Shown here: piece after piece, positions 53,230-64,000 of the stretch
Layout of the letters: each line of letters starts with the position of its first letter
Numbering within the stretch: the stretch's first letter is position 1
Source: Apostichopus japonicus
Lineage: Eukaryota; Echinodermata; Holothuroidea; Aspidochirotida; Stichopodidae
Length of the DNA: 64,000 nt
Direction: 5' to 3'
NCBI RefSeq assembly: GCF_037975245.1
Contig: NC_092569.1
Span: 25,796,668 to 25,860,667 of the forward strand
Translations under genes and position numbers: made by a program
The notes under the pieces: model-generated
What the model was told of the DNA's origin: nothing
Databases searched by the model: none
What the model saw: only the letters and a program-made list of their open reading frames with translations

Positions 53230-55145
53230 CCCCCCCCCCCCTCCTCCTCCTCCGCCTCCCACAATGAAAATATTTTATAAACCTGTGGAAGTTCTTAACC
53301 ACCAACATCATTCTGTTTTGTATTCAACATTTGTTAATACCAACCAGCACTACGGACACTCCCTCCAGGACTCCAGAGAGAGTGGAACCGAGTCTTACAC
53401 AGCACCTCCATCCGTCTCATCAACATCCTCACCAAACACTGCCAATCGTCGTTAGATATCCTTAACGATGATATCATGAGGCTGAAGCTTAAATTACAGT
53501 CATGCTGCACCGATGACGAATGGACTCAGTACACTAACAAAATTAACTTGTGTTTGTCTCAGCAGAACATTGAACTCACAGAAAGAAGAAATAAGAAAAT
53601 GATTGTCCTTCAGAAAAGACGCAAACGTACCGCTTGTAACCGTTTTAGAAGGCCCCAGACTCCACCTGAGTCTGAACCACCATCCTCAACTGCAGTTGTT
53701 AACTTATCTTCTTCTACTCTTACCAGTGCAGACCTTATGCTTCTCTCCAAAGGACTCAACTTGTGTCATACTCCTCCGTCATTTGATCAAGCGGAACTGA
53801 GCCAAGATATTACTCATTTCTTTTGCAGAATTCGTCTTCGTGAGTTTTTCCTAGATGATCCTCCAACTGAACGGGAACCCTTCTACAAGAAAAGTTCTTG
53901 GATGCTTCCTAAGAACAGAGTCCCTGTTTTAGAAGCCTAAACACAAGTCGTCAGCTCTGAGACTAACCAGTCAAACTCTCCTCTTCGCAGAACACATGAC
54001 AACCATCCAAGAGATGAGCGTACAGCACTCTCCTCCCTGATGTCTCGCAGTGGCATTATCACTAAGCCAGCCGACAAAGGTTCTGCAGTTGTTATCCAGG
54101 ATCGACAGGATTACATCAAGGAAGCCATGCGTCATCTCTCCAACAGCGATATTTACCCTCTTCTTAACTCTGATCCCACAGTTATTTTCTCCCAGCAGAT
54201 AAAACAGACCATCACTGATATGTACCAGCGGAACCAGATCTCTAAGAAGGCTGTTTCTTTCCTTTCTCCCACAGACTGTAAGGCAGTCAGACATTATCTT
54301 CTGCCCAAAATTCACAAGCCTGGTAACCCTGGTAGGCTAACATCTCAGGGAATGGGTCCCCACCAAGGAGATATCCTTGTTTGTGGACCACTTCATCAAA
54401 CCTCTTGTTCCTCATATTAACTTTTACATCCATGACAAATCCAGATTTCCTCAGGAAACTTGAAGATGTCAAGAACCAAATCCCTAGTTCAGCCATCATC
54501 GGTACTTTCGACGTCACTTCTCTTTACACTAACATCCCTCATGCTGAAGGTATCGCAGCCACATATTCAGCCCTGTCTAAGAAGGTCCACCCTTGTCCAC
54601 CCATCTCTGACATCAAAGTTCTCATGCAACAGGTTCTCACCAAAAACAACTTCACGTTCATGGACAAGCATTACCTTCAAAGACACGGGACTGCCATAGC
54701 CCATGGGTACCAGGATGGCTCCTTCCTTTGCTTGCCTGTATATGTCTAGCCTTGAAGAACGCATGCTCAGTACAGCTCCCTGCCGTCCTCTTATCTGGTG
54801 GCGCCACATTGATGACATCTTTTTCGTTAGGACCTCCTTCCCTTAATCCTCTCTTTGTCCCTCCACTGTTTATCTCCTACTTCTCCTCTTCCCCTGTTGG
54901 TTTCTTTCTTTCTTATCTCCATCCCTTGTCTACTTACCCCTTACATCCATCTCTTTGTGTTCACCATGCTCTTTAACCTGTCTGTATTCTGTGCGTGTTT
55001 TTGTCCCTTCTGTTACTGGTCATTTAGACTTTGGAGAAGATCCTGCTAGGATCGAAAAGTCAGGCCAACCTAGTCTAACACAATCTCCTACACAGGCTCT
55101 CTAGTGGATAAGCAGTTTGCTAAAAGTTTTATTTTAACATTTTTC
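53230..55145 (+). mobile_element. Penelope-like retroelement, decayed
   Basis: In successive frames: a basic N-terminal region (53476-53940), ITKPADKGSAVVIQDRQDYI (54040-54420), HYLLPKIHKPGNPG, TFDVTSLYTNIPHAEGIAAT (54381-54749) and the catalytic WWRHIDDIFF (near 54797). These are the signature motifs of Penelope-type reverse transcriptase. At least three frame changes, and the RT thumb and GIY-YIG endonuclease are missing after 54840. A pyrimidine-rich 3' region and a terminal segment (55030-55140) follow; both recur at 20095-20630. Confidence 0.85.
55031..55062 (+). ncRNA. Degenerate hammerhead-like hairpin at the Penelope 3' end
   Basis: TTGGAGA (two differences from CTGANGA), then GATCC-TGCTA-GGATC as stem II and GAAA. 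Penelope elements often carry hammerhead motifs near their ends; this copy lacks conserved core bases, so is probably inactive. Confidence 0.3.
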
Positions 55146-55314
55146 AAGATCAGTTAAAGACTAGGGGATTTGATGTTTGAAAGAGGAGGGGGAATTAAGA
55201 ACGTGGGGGAGGGGTCTAAGGGGTAGGGGTGTCCCTTGAAATGTTTGTGTATTTAATAAATGGACTTAAATAAGCCCGTGAAATGACATATTGAATAAGT
55301 ATTATATATCGCAG

Positions 55315-55452
55315 AGTTGTCAGTATTGCTGTGGCATAACCAACCGAAGTTATCGACCGAATTGGATAAAATAAAACTCAAGGTCTGGAGAGAAGTGGGG
55401 GCAAGTATCCCGCCTCCCGTAAATGCTTCTTTGGTGAAGACGATGGATGAGG
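55315..55452 (+). CDS. Orphan internal exon, gene unknown
   Basis: ATATCGCAG acceptor and GAGG|GTGAGT donor bound a phase 1-1 exon of 46 codons: LSVLLWHNQPKLSTELDKIK ... VGASIPPPVNASLVKTMDE. It is amphipathic and Pro-rich in the middle, with one NAS sequon. It lies after the NXPE stop and a Penelope insertion, so its partner exons are unclear. Low certainty. Confidence 0.35.
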
Positions 55453-57711
55453 GTGAGTCACCCTGAATATTATTTCCTTTTTTTATTATATTATCAAAAT
55501 GTTATCATGATTTTCATAATCATGGACCTTTAAGACCATTCAACAGGTTGAAATCATCTATTCGACCCTAATACTTACGTAGACAATACAATCACAGAAT
55601 CAAAGTAAGGTTTTTGTTTCTCAATTTTCCTATTTCTCAAGGGATAAGGGACTCCTCATGGAATATCATTTGATACTTATTAGTTACATATTAATGCTTA
55701 CCAAACAAAGACCGCAAATATAATCTTTTATTTGGTTTTCGTTTAACGTTTCCAGATTTTTTTTTTAGTAATACCAGCTTATATCAATAAGAGCAACCTG
55801 TAAAATTAGTATACATGTCGGTAAAGCTGAAGTACTGATTAGTTCATGAATATGATAAAACTCATGAATGGATTTTAATGTGGATAATTAGTAATAAACG
55901 GAATTAGATTCAAGTAAATTAAGAAATTAAATTGAACGAGATACAAATAAGCTGAATGTTGCGATTAAAGTATTTAAATTAACTTTGCTACTAATCATTC
56001 ACATATTTACATCATGTAGGTCTTACTATAATCCCATCTTATAATCTTACATCATGGAACAAGATGAGGGAAGAGGGAGGGGATTTGGAATGGGTAACTT
56101 GAAGATGGGTGGGATAAGCTGATGGCAAGAGGTGTGATGTGGATCTTGTACAAAGTGTCATTCGCTGCCGAAACTCATGAATTCAGCACTGTTACGGCAA
56201 GTGACGAGCCATCTCTGCTTTGTAACCCCCTTTAATAACCCTCTCCCCCCTCCCCCACCCCAACTCAAGAAGCAAAAAAATAGCAAACAAGAAAAAGAGA
56301 AAACAGGGAAGACAATATTTAACCACTAAAACTACATGTATTCAATAATTTACGAAACAGACGACATAAAGTTAATTTTCTTAAACACTAAAATTATTCA
56401 ACAGTTTATGCGGACCATTCGTACCTTTACTGCACCACTACTATAGTACCACCTCGCCGTTATTAATACAAAGTGAACCTCAAAACTAAGTAGTACAAAA
56501 GTACGAAAAGATTTCGTAAGTTTTGGGCGGTAATAATGGAACCCAAAACTCTTTTGTGCTCTCTCGAGAAGACCTAGCTGGATTTAATGTTTAAAGTTTG
56601 AAAACAATTCTTTTCAAATATTAATTCTACTTATTTACTTCGTCCGTCTTTCTTAATCTTTTTTACGGGATTGTGAAGAGGACTAAATAGGGAAGTATAA
56701 AGAAGTAGGAGATAAGAGTATTCTCAAAGTCTCAATGTGTGTTTGCCAAATTTTAATTTCGACTTTTCCAGCTTTCTGCCCCAAAAGCTCAGTGAAAATA
56801 ACACCGCTCTATGCAATTTTCATATTAATAATCATTATTTTTATTGTGTTATCTGTCGTTTAAAATTTTGAGCTGAATAAAATTCGCCAGATTTTCTTAA
56901 CGATTTCGTAGATTCTAAAAACTGCATTGAAAATTTGCAAGCCCCGCCGAACAGATAATGCGCCAATCAAATCTCTCTGTTTTGTTAACGACCGAGACCT
57001 GTGTGCTAGCCTGTGCTAGGTTCATTCTCTTAAATGACATATATCTTTCTTTCGGTCTTACCGATGAAGCTTGCAAAAATATGTCATTCCCTTCGATTGC
57101 AAGGAATAAACAGGTGTTTTTTGCGTTTCCTCCGTGAAATTGAGTCAAAAGAGTGGACGATACGAGTATATATAGGTTACATTTGTGTATGAAAATGCTG
57201 ATATGTGCGATCGCAGTGATTTTACGGTAAATTGTCCGCACCAGAAGGGCAACAGAAAGTAAATTTCTTTCTATCGATTGCGACAGTTTTTCTCCATTAA
57301 AACCCAAATTCCTGGTCAGAGTGCATTTAGAATAAGAAATATTGAATCTGCTTCCGGAGTTTTCCAAAAATCATGAACAAACACACATTTAGACTTTAAC
57401 TTCATAAGTCGAAAATTAATGAAATTCGGGGCTTCAAGTTGACATAATTACGATCCTTAACGTATAGCACTCTCTTCCTTTATAGCTTCTAAAACCAGAT
57501 AAGTTTATTCACGCTTAGATATTATAGCTAACATTGTAAATAAACAAATACAATCAGAAAAACAAAATCCAATTTGGATCTTTGGAGGCATTAAATATGG
57601 TACTTTAGAGGGCAGCATTCCTCCATTTATCATATTACATTAACAAAAATGTGTAACGAGGAATATATTACTTGGATTTCTTACTATGGGTAATATGTGT
57701 ACAGTCTTATA
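55453..57711. other. Intergenic, no supported gene
   Basis: AT-rich. A 150-codon minus-strand open frame at 56915-57367 has no recognisable motif, signal peptide or splice pattern and I do not call it. Purine-rich stretch at 56050-56120. Confidence 0.45.
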
Positions 57712-58725
57712 CACTGAAAACTTAAATTGGTTCACCGACTAACATAACGTTAGTCCATCTGGTGCCTCTCCCGACTAACATAGCCTTAGTCACTTGCTAT
57801 ACCGACTAATTTATTCCTTAGTCAGTTGGATTTCTTAGTAGGTCATCTTAGTCCGTCAGCTTAGTCGATCAAAAATTTCTTAGTCGGTAAATGTATATTA
57901 GTCAGTTACATTAGTTGGTGACATTAGTCGGTCTTTACCGACTAATTTATATGAGCCACCGACTAGTTTATAGCAGGTTTTACATTAGTCAGGATGGTGC
58001 CTCTCCCGACTAACCTTTCTTAGTCGGTATCGACTGACTAGTTGGACTGACTAGAATCACTGAAAGCATTAAACCCGACTAGTTTCACTGACTAGCATCA
58101 CTGAAAGAAAAGAGAGCAGAAGAAACACAAATAATGTGTACGTTGGCAGTATTTAATTCTGATAAAACTTCTGATGTCTACAAGGCTGACTTTCGACAGA
58201 TAGAGAAGAAATCACTGTAAACAAAAATCTGAAAATATGATTTTATTCCAACAAAGTTAAGACAAGTTCATGGATCAAACATGAATCGCAAAAGTATAGC
58301 ACTGCACAATAATGCAAAGTTGAATCTTGGGCAAGGGTTCCTCATGACTTTCGTTTTAAAGTGGTACCCCAAATCGACACCAGTTAAGTCTTCACGAACA
58401 AAGAGTGTTTCTCTTAACTACAAATGGCCTCCCACTTGTCTTCAGGAAGCCAAAATCTGCACCATTATTGACCTGTGAACAGAAAATATGATATACGTGT
58501 AAGCGCAGATACAGATATAGCACATGATAACTCACATTATCATAAACATACATTTACATTAAAATTTTATAACATATTGGGAGGTATACATTTAAATCTA
58601 GGTCCCTCAAATTATAAGCCAGGAATAGCAGCTTTACCAAATAATTATTAGCTTTGAACAGCATAACACCAAGTTATTTTTCAAAGCTTAATAATTATGT
58701 TAATCATGTTAATAATGATCCCAAT

Positions 58726-60263
58726 AGACCGGGAGCCCAGCGGGTTTGGTTAGCTGGGAAGGTAACCAATTGCCTTGTACATCACAATGTTCACAGTGCA
58801 TTCCTGTATATGAAACCAGACGACTGGCAACCGACTGTGGTGAGTGTGGCTGGGAGAGCAATTTTAAAGTCACCTGATAGCTAACCTAGATCAGTTTTCA
58901 TGGTAACACATCAAAGTAAGTACAATGTGTCAGGTGTGGCCCCAAGAGCAACAAATGGCCATCGCCAGTAATTATTGGTGGTGGGGTACCCCTGCCAGTG
59001 ATCTATAATTGACCCCTCAAGGCTGACCTAGGTCAGCTCATGAGGTAACCACTTGAAACCTACTGGAAAATGTTGGTTAGGACTTCAGATACAACTGATG
59101 GGCATTGCCAGTAATTTTTATTAGTGGGGTACCCCTGCCAGTAGACCCCCAAAATGCCCATCTCCCATTGACCTAGATGAGCTCATGATGTAACCAGTTG
59201 AAAACTACTGGAAAATTGTATCACTTCATATGTAAGGGATGGGCATTTCCAGTAATTTATATTGGGGGGGTACCCCTGCCAGTAGACCCCCAAAATGCCC
59301 ATTCCCTCATTGACCTAGGTCAGCTCATGAGATAACCAGTTGAAAAATTACTGGAAATGATAGGTATCACTTCATATGTAAGGGATGGGCATTTCTAGTC
59401 ATTTACATTGGTGGGGTAACCCTGCCAGTAGACCCCCAAAATGCCCATCCCCCATTGACCTAGATTAGCTCATGAGGTAACCAGTTGAAAACTACTGTAA
59501 AATGATTGGCAGGACACTATATGTAAGGGATGGGCATTGCCAGTAATTTTTATTGGTGGGGTACCCCTGCCAGTAGACCCCCAAAATGCCCCCCCCCCCC
59601 CTCATTGATCTAGGTCAGCTCATGATTTAACCAGTTGAAAACTACTGGAAAATGATTGACAGGATTCTATATGTAAGGGATGGGCGAACTCTGGCAGTGG
59701 TGGCCCACCAATATAAAATACTGGAAATGCCCATCCTTACATATGAAGTGATACCTATCATTTTCCTGTAGGTTTCAACTGGTCAAATCATGAGCTCACC
59801 TAGGTCAATGAGGGGATGGGCATATTGGGGGTCTACTGGCAGGGGTACCCCACCAATAAAAATTACTGGCAATGCCCATCCCTTTTATCTGAAGTCCTAA
59901 CCAACATTTTCCAGTAGGTTTCAAGTGGTTACCTCATGAGCTGACCTAGGTCAGCCTTGAGGGGTCAATTATAGATCACTGGCAGGGGTACCCCACCACC
60001 AATAATTACTGGCGATGGCCATTTGTTGCTCTTGGGGCCATACATGACACATTGTTCTTACTTTGATGTGGTTACCATGAAAGCTGATCTAGGTTAGCTA
60101 TTACAGGGTAGGTGACTTTAAATTGCTCTCCCAGCCACATCCACCACAGTCGGTTTGCCAGTCGTCAGGTTTCATATACAGGAATGCATTGTGAACATTG
60201 TGATGTACCAGGCAATTGGTTACCTTCCCAAACAACCAAACCCTCTGGACTCCCGCTCTACAG
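58726..60263. mobile_element. 1.5-kb foldback element with long inverted arms
   Basis: Left arm from CGGGAGCCCAGCGGGTTTGG (58729) and right arm ending with the inverse of CGGGAGTCCAGAGGGTTTGG (60255). The arms pair over about 500 bp. Between and within them, four or five copies of a ~150-bp unit (GGGATGGGCATT, GGTACCCCTGCCAGTAGACC, TGACCTAGGTCAGCTCATGA) lie in tandem. The two mirrored open frames (KVTNCLVHHNVH, FLYMKPDDWQ) are one arm sequence seen twice. Confidence 0.85.
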
Positions 60264-60498
60264 ATCAGTGAAAATTTGACCAAACTTATGAAGCTTGCAC
60301 GTAAATGATATACTAGACTTTTTTTTTTTAAAACAGGTTATGAAAAGTATCTTCAATATCATTAAACAGTTGGGTACAATAATTAAACTCACTCTTCCAT
60401 CTTTTTTCTCTATGGTACTTGTTCCTTTGCTTTTTGGACTCTTGGATAAACTCTTTTGTTCTGCGAAGGGTACCAATATATCATCTTAAAACATGTCT

Positions 60499-60606
60499 TT
60501 AAGCATATATAACACAGTTCTCCTCTTCTGTTGTTGCCTCCACACTGGTGTCGTACATCACAGGAAACCTCACCCTTGACTTAGATATTTGGCTTTTCAA
60601 TTCCTG
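60499..60606 (-). CDS. Possible terminal exon inside the 4.8-kb CACTA element
   Basis: On the minus strand a poly-T-CCAG acceptor at 60607 is followed by QELKSQISKSRVRFPVMYDT and a Glu-rich end, stopping with TAA at 60499. It could be the remnant of a transposon accessory gene. Short, no homology recognised. Confidence 0.3.
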   Translation of the reverse strand, partial: QELKSQISKSRVRFPVMYDTSVEATTEEENCVIYA

Positions 60607-63020
60607 CTGGAAAAAAAAAACAGCAAAGTATTCATCATTTGAAAAAGAACAAAAAAAAAGTTGTCACCACAAAGTTATGTGAGATTTGCTTCCACTATAG
60701 TCTCAAAAAACAATCCCAAAGTTTGAAGCAGACTGTATAAAGCTGAAAATTTGAACGAGAGTGTCATCACCATTGCAACCAGAATCAAATGCCCAGAATA
60801 CAGAGATAATAAAACATGGGCTAAATCTTTGTTTGTTTTTATGATCTTTAATAATATAAAATTTTAGAAACAGAAATGCACTGAGCCAACTTATTTATCG
60901 GCATAATCGTTTTTAGTTGTTATTTTGCTTGCTCACATAACAAGCCTGTTTAGACCTAGGCTAGAGGAGAATCAGTACTTTGTTACACTAAGTTTGTCTT
61001 TCGGTCGTTTTGATTTAGTCTTACTAGTAGTACTAAAGTATATAATGGACCGGCGAAGACTAGAGAATACCCAGAGTTTTAGGAACTGCGTTAAACTGTA
61101 TGATCTGATCAATTATTTACGTCAATGAGTTTCATTCAATCTAGGATCAAAAAGAGAAAACTAATTAATCTTAACCTTTAAACTTTGCTACTAAACAGAT
61201 ATGCTTGAATTACAAATAAATGTCAAAAAAACATCATAATCTACGAATCGATGCATATACATATACATAAACAGAATAATTTGAATTCGCGCAAGTGAAC
61301 CCTGCACTACATTGGACAGAAGAAAAAAAACGTGCAATTAGACCAAACTAAACATACTAAATTTTCCGTTACTTCTACATAAAATAGCAATACAAATACA
61401 ACAACTTACTCTTTTGGCAGTATACTAAAAGCACATGTTATAATAACTTCAGACTATCAAGCTTTCCTGAGAAAAAACGGTTAATACTTCTTACAGTAAA
61501 CAAGTCGACCGTGAAGGAATGTCGCAATTGTTTCCTGGGTGTGACCGGAAATTAAATACTAAAAATTGATAAATGAGAAGGTTAAATAGAACTGAAGCGT
61601 GCATCCTGACTGCTCGCAACATATAATACCGTTGACTAGCCAACATAATTTGTTCAGCCTACTGTGACTGTACGTTTGAAGGTCTAGCCTTGCTTATTCA
61701 ATATCACAAAGCCTACCCATTTAGATTCACATGGGAAATTACAGGAAATCTTTACCAAATGAGTGTAGACTTCAAATAAACTATTGAGACTTATAGTTCC
61801 AGCATTTGTTTGGGAATAAATTAGAAGATTATGTGCCACTGTTCAATCTAGCCCAATACACACATAACACATTGTTAATTGGTGTTTAGAATGCACACTT
61901 TAGTGTTGAGAATGCACTGCAGTACCCAATAGAAGCCTATAGGCTACTCACTGTCATTGCACTTGTGTATTGATTGCGAAACGCCAGCGTGACAACAGTA
62001 GCGTTACAACGGTAGCGTTACACTAACCATAATACAGTACTAGTGCCAGTGGCCTAACAATTAACTTTAATTTTACCTTCAAGTTAAAGGAATAACAGGT
62101 AGGCCGACGATGGCAGTTAATACCTCCATTCTTCTAAAGACCTTCTTGGGTGATTTACGGTTGAAAGTTGCTTAGAGTGATCGTATGAAACTATGCCAAG
62201 TCCAGCAAGCTGCCGTTGCCTCTCGGTTTCCAAATTGAAGTGAATCGAAGTGGTCCGTCATACGTTAGTCCGTCGACACCGACTAAGCTACGATTATAGC
62301 GTAAATCGGGTGTCCGTATCGGTCTTAGTCCATGGGTTAAAATACCTTAGTCCGTCGCCACCAACTAAGCTGCGATTATATTTTCCTTAGTCAGTGTAAA
62401 CTGACTAAGAAGCAGCGATGAAACGAAGATTTTTGGTAGTCCGTGTGCATTGGCTAACGTTACAGACTAATTTAACGTTAGTCCGTGGCAATATTGACTA
62501 GTTTATTTTTTCAGTGTATACGATATATGAACATTCAACATTTGATATAACTAGACAAAATAAACATAACTTACTGATTGAAAGGGTACTGCTCGACATA
62601 ACTGTTGATAAATATACATTGAGTTGATCGAATATTAAATGGGAAAAAATTGAATAACATGTGGAATCTGTTTTTCCCTCCGACTAATTTAAAGATGATT
62701 CGAAATTTTCGGAGAGGTTTTTTTTTCTATGAGATAACTAACTGGAGGTAACTCACCATAAAGTTAGTATTAAAACAGAGATATATACTATTTATGGTGA
62801 CGTAAATATAAATACTTTTATCATTTTATGACTCATGTCAGTAGATGAGAAAACGTAAATGAACAATGATGAACTCATGAACAAGATTATTATCATTATT
62901 TTGATAAATTTACACTAGTATTAGTTTCCGATTCATAGTTAACATTACTAAACGTCTTATTTTATCTGTTACATTGAACATACAGCAATACTTTATGAAA
63001 CGTTGACGTACTCGCATCTC

Positions 63021-63280
63021 TTAGACAGGTCGTATCTTCATCTCAGTGTATTTGATGTGATACCTGCCTCCAGGCAGAAAACGCCAGGAAATACTCCAGT
63101 TCTCGGTCATTGTATTGTATTCACCGTTAAGGTTAGACTGGTCGCACATCCTGTACCACCAGGCACCGTGGCGAGAAACAGCACATTGGCCGTTGCTTAG
63201 TACATCATTGTCCTTGTCGAATGTACTAAAGGAATAATCCTGATGATATCTCAAAGCAGAACCATCTGGGTGAGTGTCAC
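63021..63280 (-). CDS. Fibrinogen-related domain protein, last exon (5' part beyond window)
   Basis: The minus-strand acceptor CTCGACAG at 63281 opens a 260-nt exon ending in TAA at 63021. It encodes GDTHPDGSALRYHQDYSFST, the FDKDND calcium-site motif, then C-x(6)-GAWWYRMCDQSNLNG and a C-terminal beta strand (YHIKYTEMKIRPV), the P-subdomain of the fibrinogen C-terminal domain. The last Cys pair is intact. Family members include ficolins, tenascins, angiopoietin-like and many invertebrate lectins; the N-terminal part that would decide is not here. Confidence 0.9.
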
Positions 63281-64000
63281 CTGTCGAGGCGATTGAGAAA
63301 AAGAATCACTCTGGTATGACTTACAAAGGCTACAGTGACGTCAGTATATCAAAAACAATCATGATAATGATCGTTAATATTTGTCATGTTAGGCTAAATA
63401 TCAGATCAGGTAAATAAAAGACAAGCATATTTATTCATTAGTGATAAGATTGAGCACATGATTGAATGGAATTAATTGAAGCAATGGTATTAAACCAACA
63501 TTGAATAATAAATGTTATTACTTATTTGATATCTAAAGATTAATTAAGTAATCTTTATGTGTCTGTATTTTGACCACTGTTCGTTGTACACAACCTTCTC
63601 ACTCCTCTCCCACCCCTACCCACCCCCACGACCAATACGCAAAATGTTGTTACAGTTATGCGCAGTGGCTCGCCTGGGTATTTAATAATTTTTGGGGCGA
63701 GTACCCTGACCCTCGACGGGGTATTCGGGCGTTCGGGTGAAGCCATCAATTCCACCACCTGAGGTTATCTTTAGAAACCTTTGTGTTAAGTCACAAGGAG
63801 AGTATATAAATTCAAGGAAATGTGTTTTTTGTATACTATATTGCGAGCTGTCATGTGCGAGGAAACCGCATCTAAAAGTATTTCATTCTAAACATTTCTC
63901 GTAGAGATCCTATCCTTTTCCACCCCGCTGGGAAATAGTAGTATTTTGGCCTGTCAGATGCCTGGAAATAGCATATGAAGTACTTTTAAATTTTTTTTCG
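63281..64000. other. Upstream intron of the fibrinogen-related gene
   Basis: No further exon seen on the minus strand. A short open frame at 63555-63758 has no splice support. Confidence 0.5.

Larger units (their letters stand above)
57712..62516. mobile_element. 4.8-kb CACTA-like element with TTAGTCGG subterminal repeats
   Basis: It begins CACTGAAAA and ends TTTTTTCAGTG, with TA on both sides (57710-57711, 62517-62518). Some 20 copies of TTAGTCGG/CCGACTAA or near matches crowd 57735-58085, and a further dozen (TTAGTCCG/GACTAA) lie at 62255-62510. Dense subterminal motifs are a CACTA hallmark. No transposase is visible: non-autonomous or gutted. Confidence 0.75.

Noticed and set aside
56915-57367. 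150-codon minus-strand open frame
   Set aside because: No recognisable motif, no signal or membrane segment, no matching splice context; AT-rich surroundings make chance likely.
58654-58884. 76-codon open frame, mirrored at 60101-60283
   Set aside because: Both come from the inverted arms of the foldback element; length and frame are not conserved between arms.

Overview
The window is animal nuclear DNA: spliced genes with consensus GT/AG introns, CCAAT-type promoter motifs, AT-rich introns, many minisatellites and a heavy, nested transposon load. WSC-domain, NXPE and fibrinogen-related genes, Penelope and CR1/Jockey-type retroelements, CACTA transposons and many TAGGCCTA motifs fit a marine invertebrate deuterostome, perhaps an echinoderm. 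That placement is inference. There are no bacterial features.

Layout. (1) 1-21136, plus strand: one large gene, cut by the left edge, read as 14 phase-compatible exons (about 2190 codons in the window). It encodes a secreted or surface glycoprotein: WSC domain, Cys-rich region, adhesion-repeat-like domain, a 3.8-kb single exon of Cys-rich modules alternating with Ser/Thr-rich linkers, a short segment reminiscent of BNR/Vps10 repeats, then a stop or a further donor. Its introns hold minisatellites, three inverted-repeat elements, a LINE fragment and Penelope debris. (2) 21180-26870: a 1.8-kb minisatellite, microsatellites, a tRNA-derived SINE and dispersed repeats. (3) 26875-38997: a complete 12.1-kb CACTA/EnSpm-like transposon with CACTCT termini, TGGGTCA subterminal repeats and a TA duplication. 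It carries a spliced SAM-domain gene and, inside an intron of that gene, a frameshifted transposase. (4) 39000-48000: repeat-rich DNA with tRNA-like sequences, a possible membrane-anchor first exon, a perfect 104-bp palindrome, a hammerhead-like motif and a LINE split by a 389-bp hAT-type element. (5) 48024-52821, plus: a complete four-exon NXPE-family gene (552 aa). (6) 53230-55145: a decayed Penelope-like element. (7) 55315-55452: an orphan exon. (8) 57712-62516: a second CACTA-like element, 4.8 kb, with dense TTAGTCGG subterminal repeats and a 1.5-kb foldback element inside. (9) 63021-63280, minus: last exon of a fibrinogen-related protein whose upstream exons lie beyond the right edge.

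The host genes look unrelated extracellular or secretory-pathway proteins. The most unusual items are the CACTA element whose transposase lies in an intron of an accessory SAM gene (the layout known from maize En/Spm), the array of eight partial-exon duplications each carrying a decoy 3' splice site (12126-13010), and the giant Cys-rich exon.
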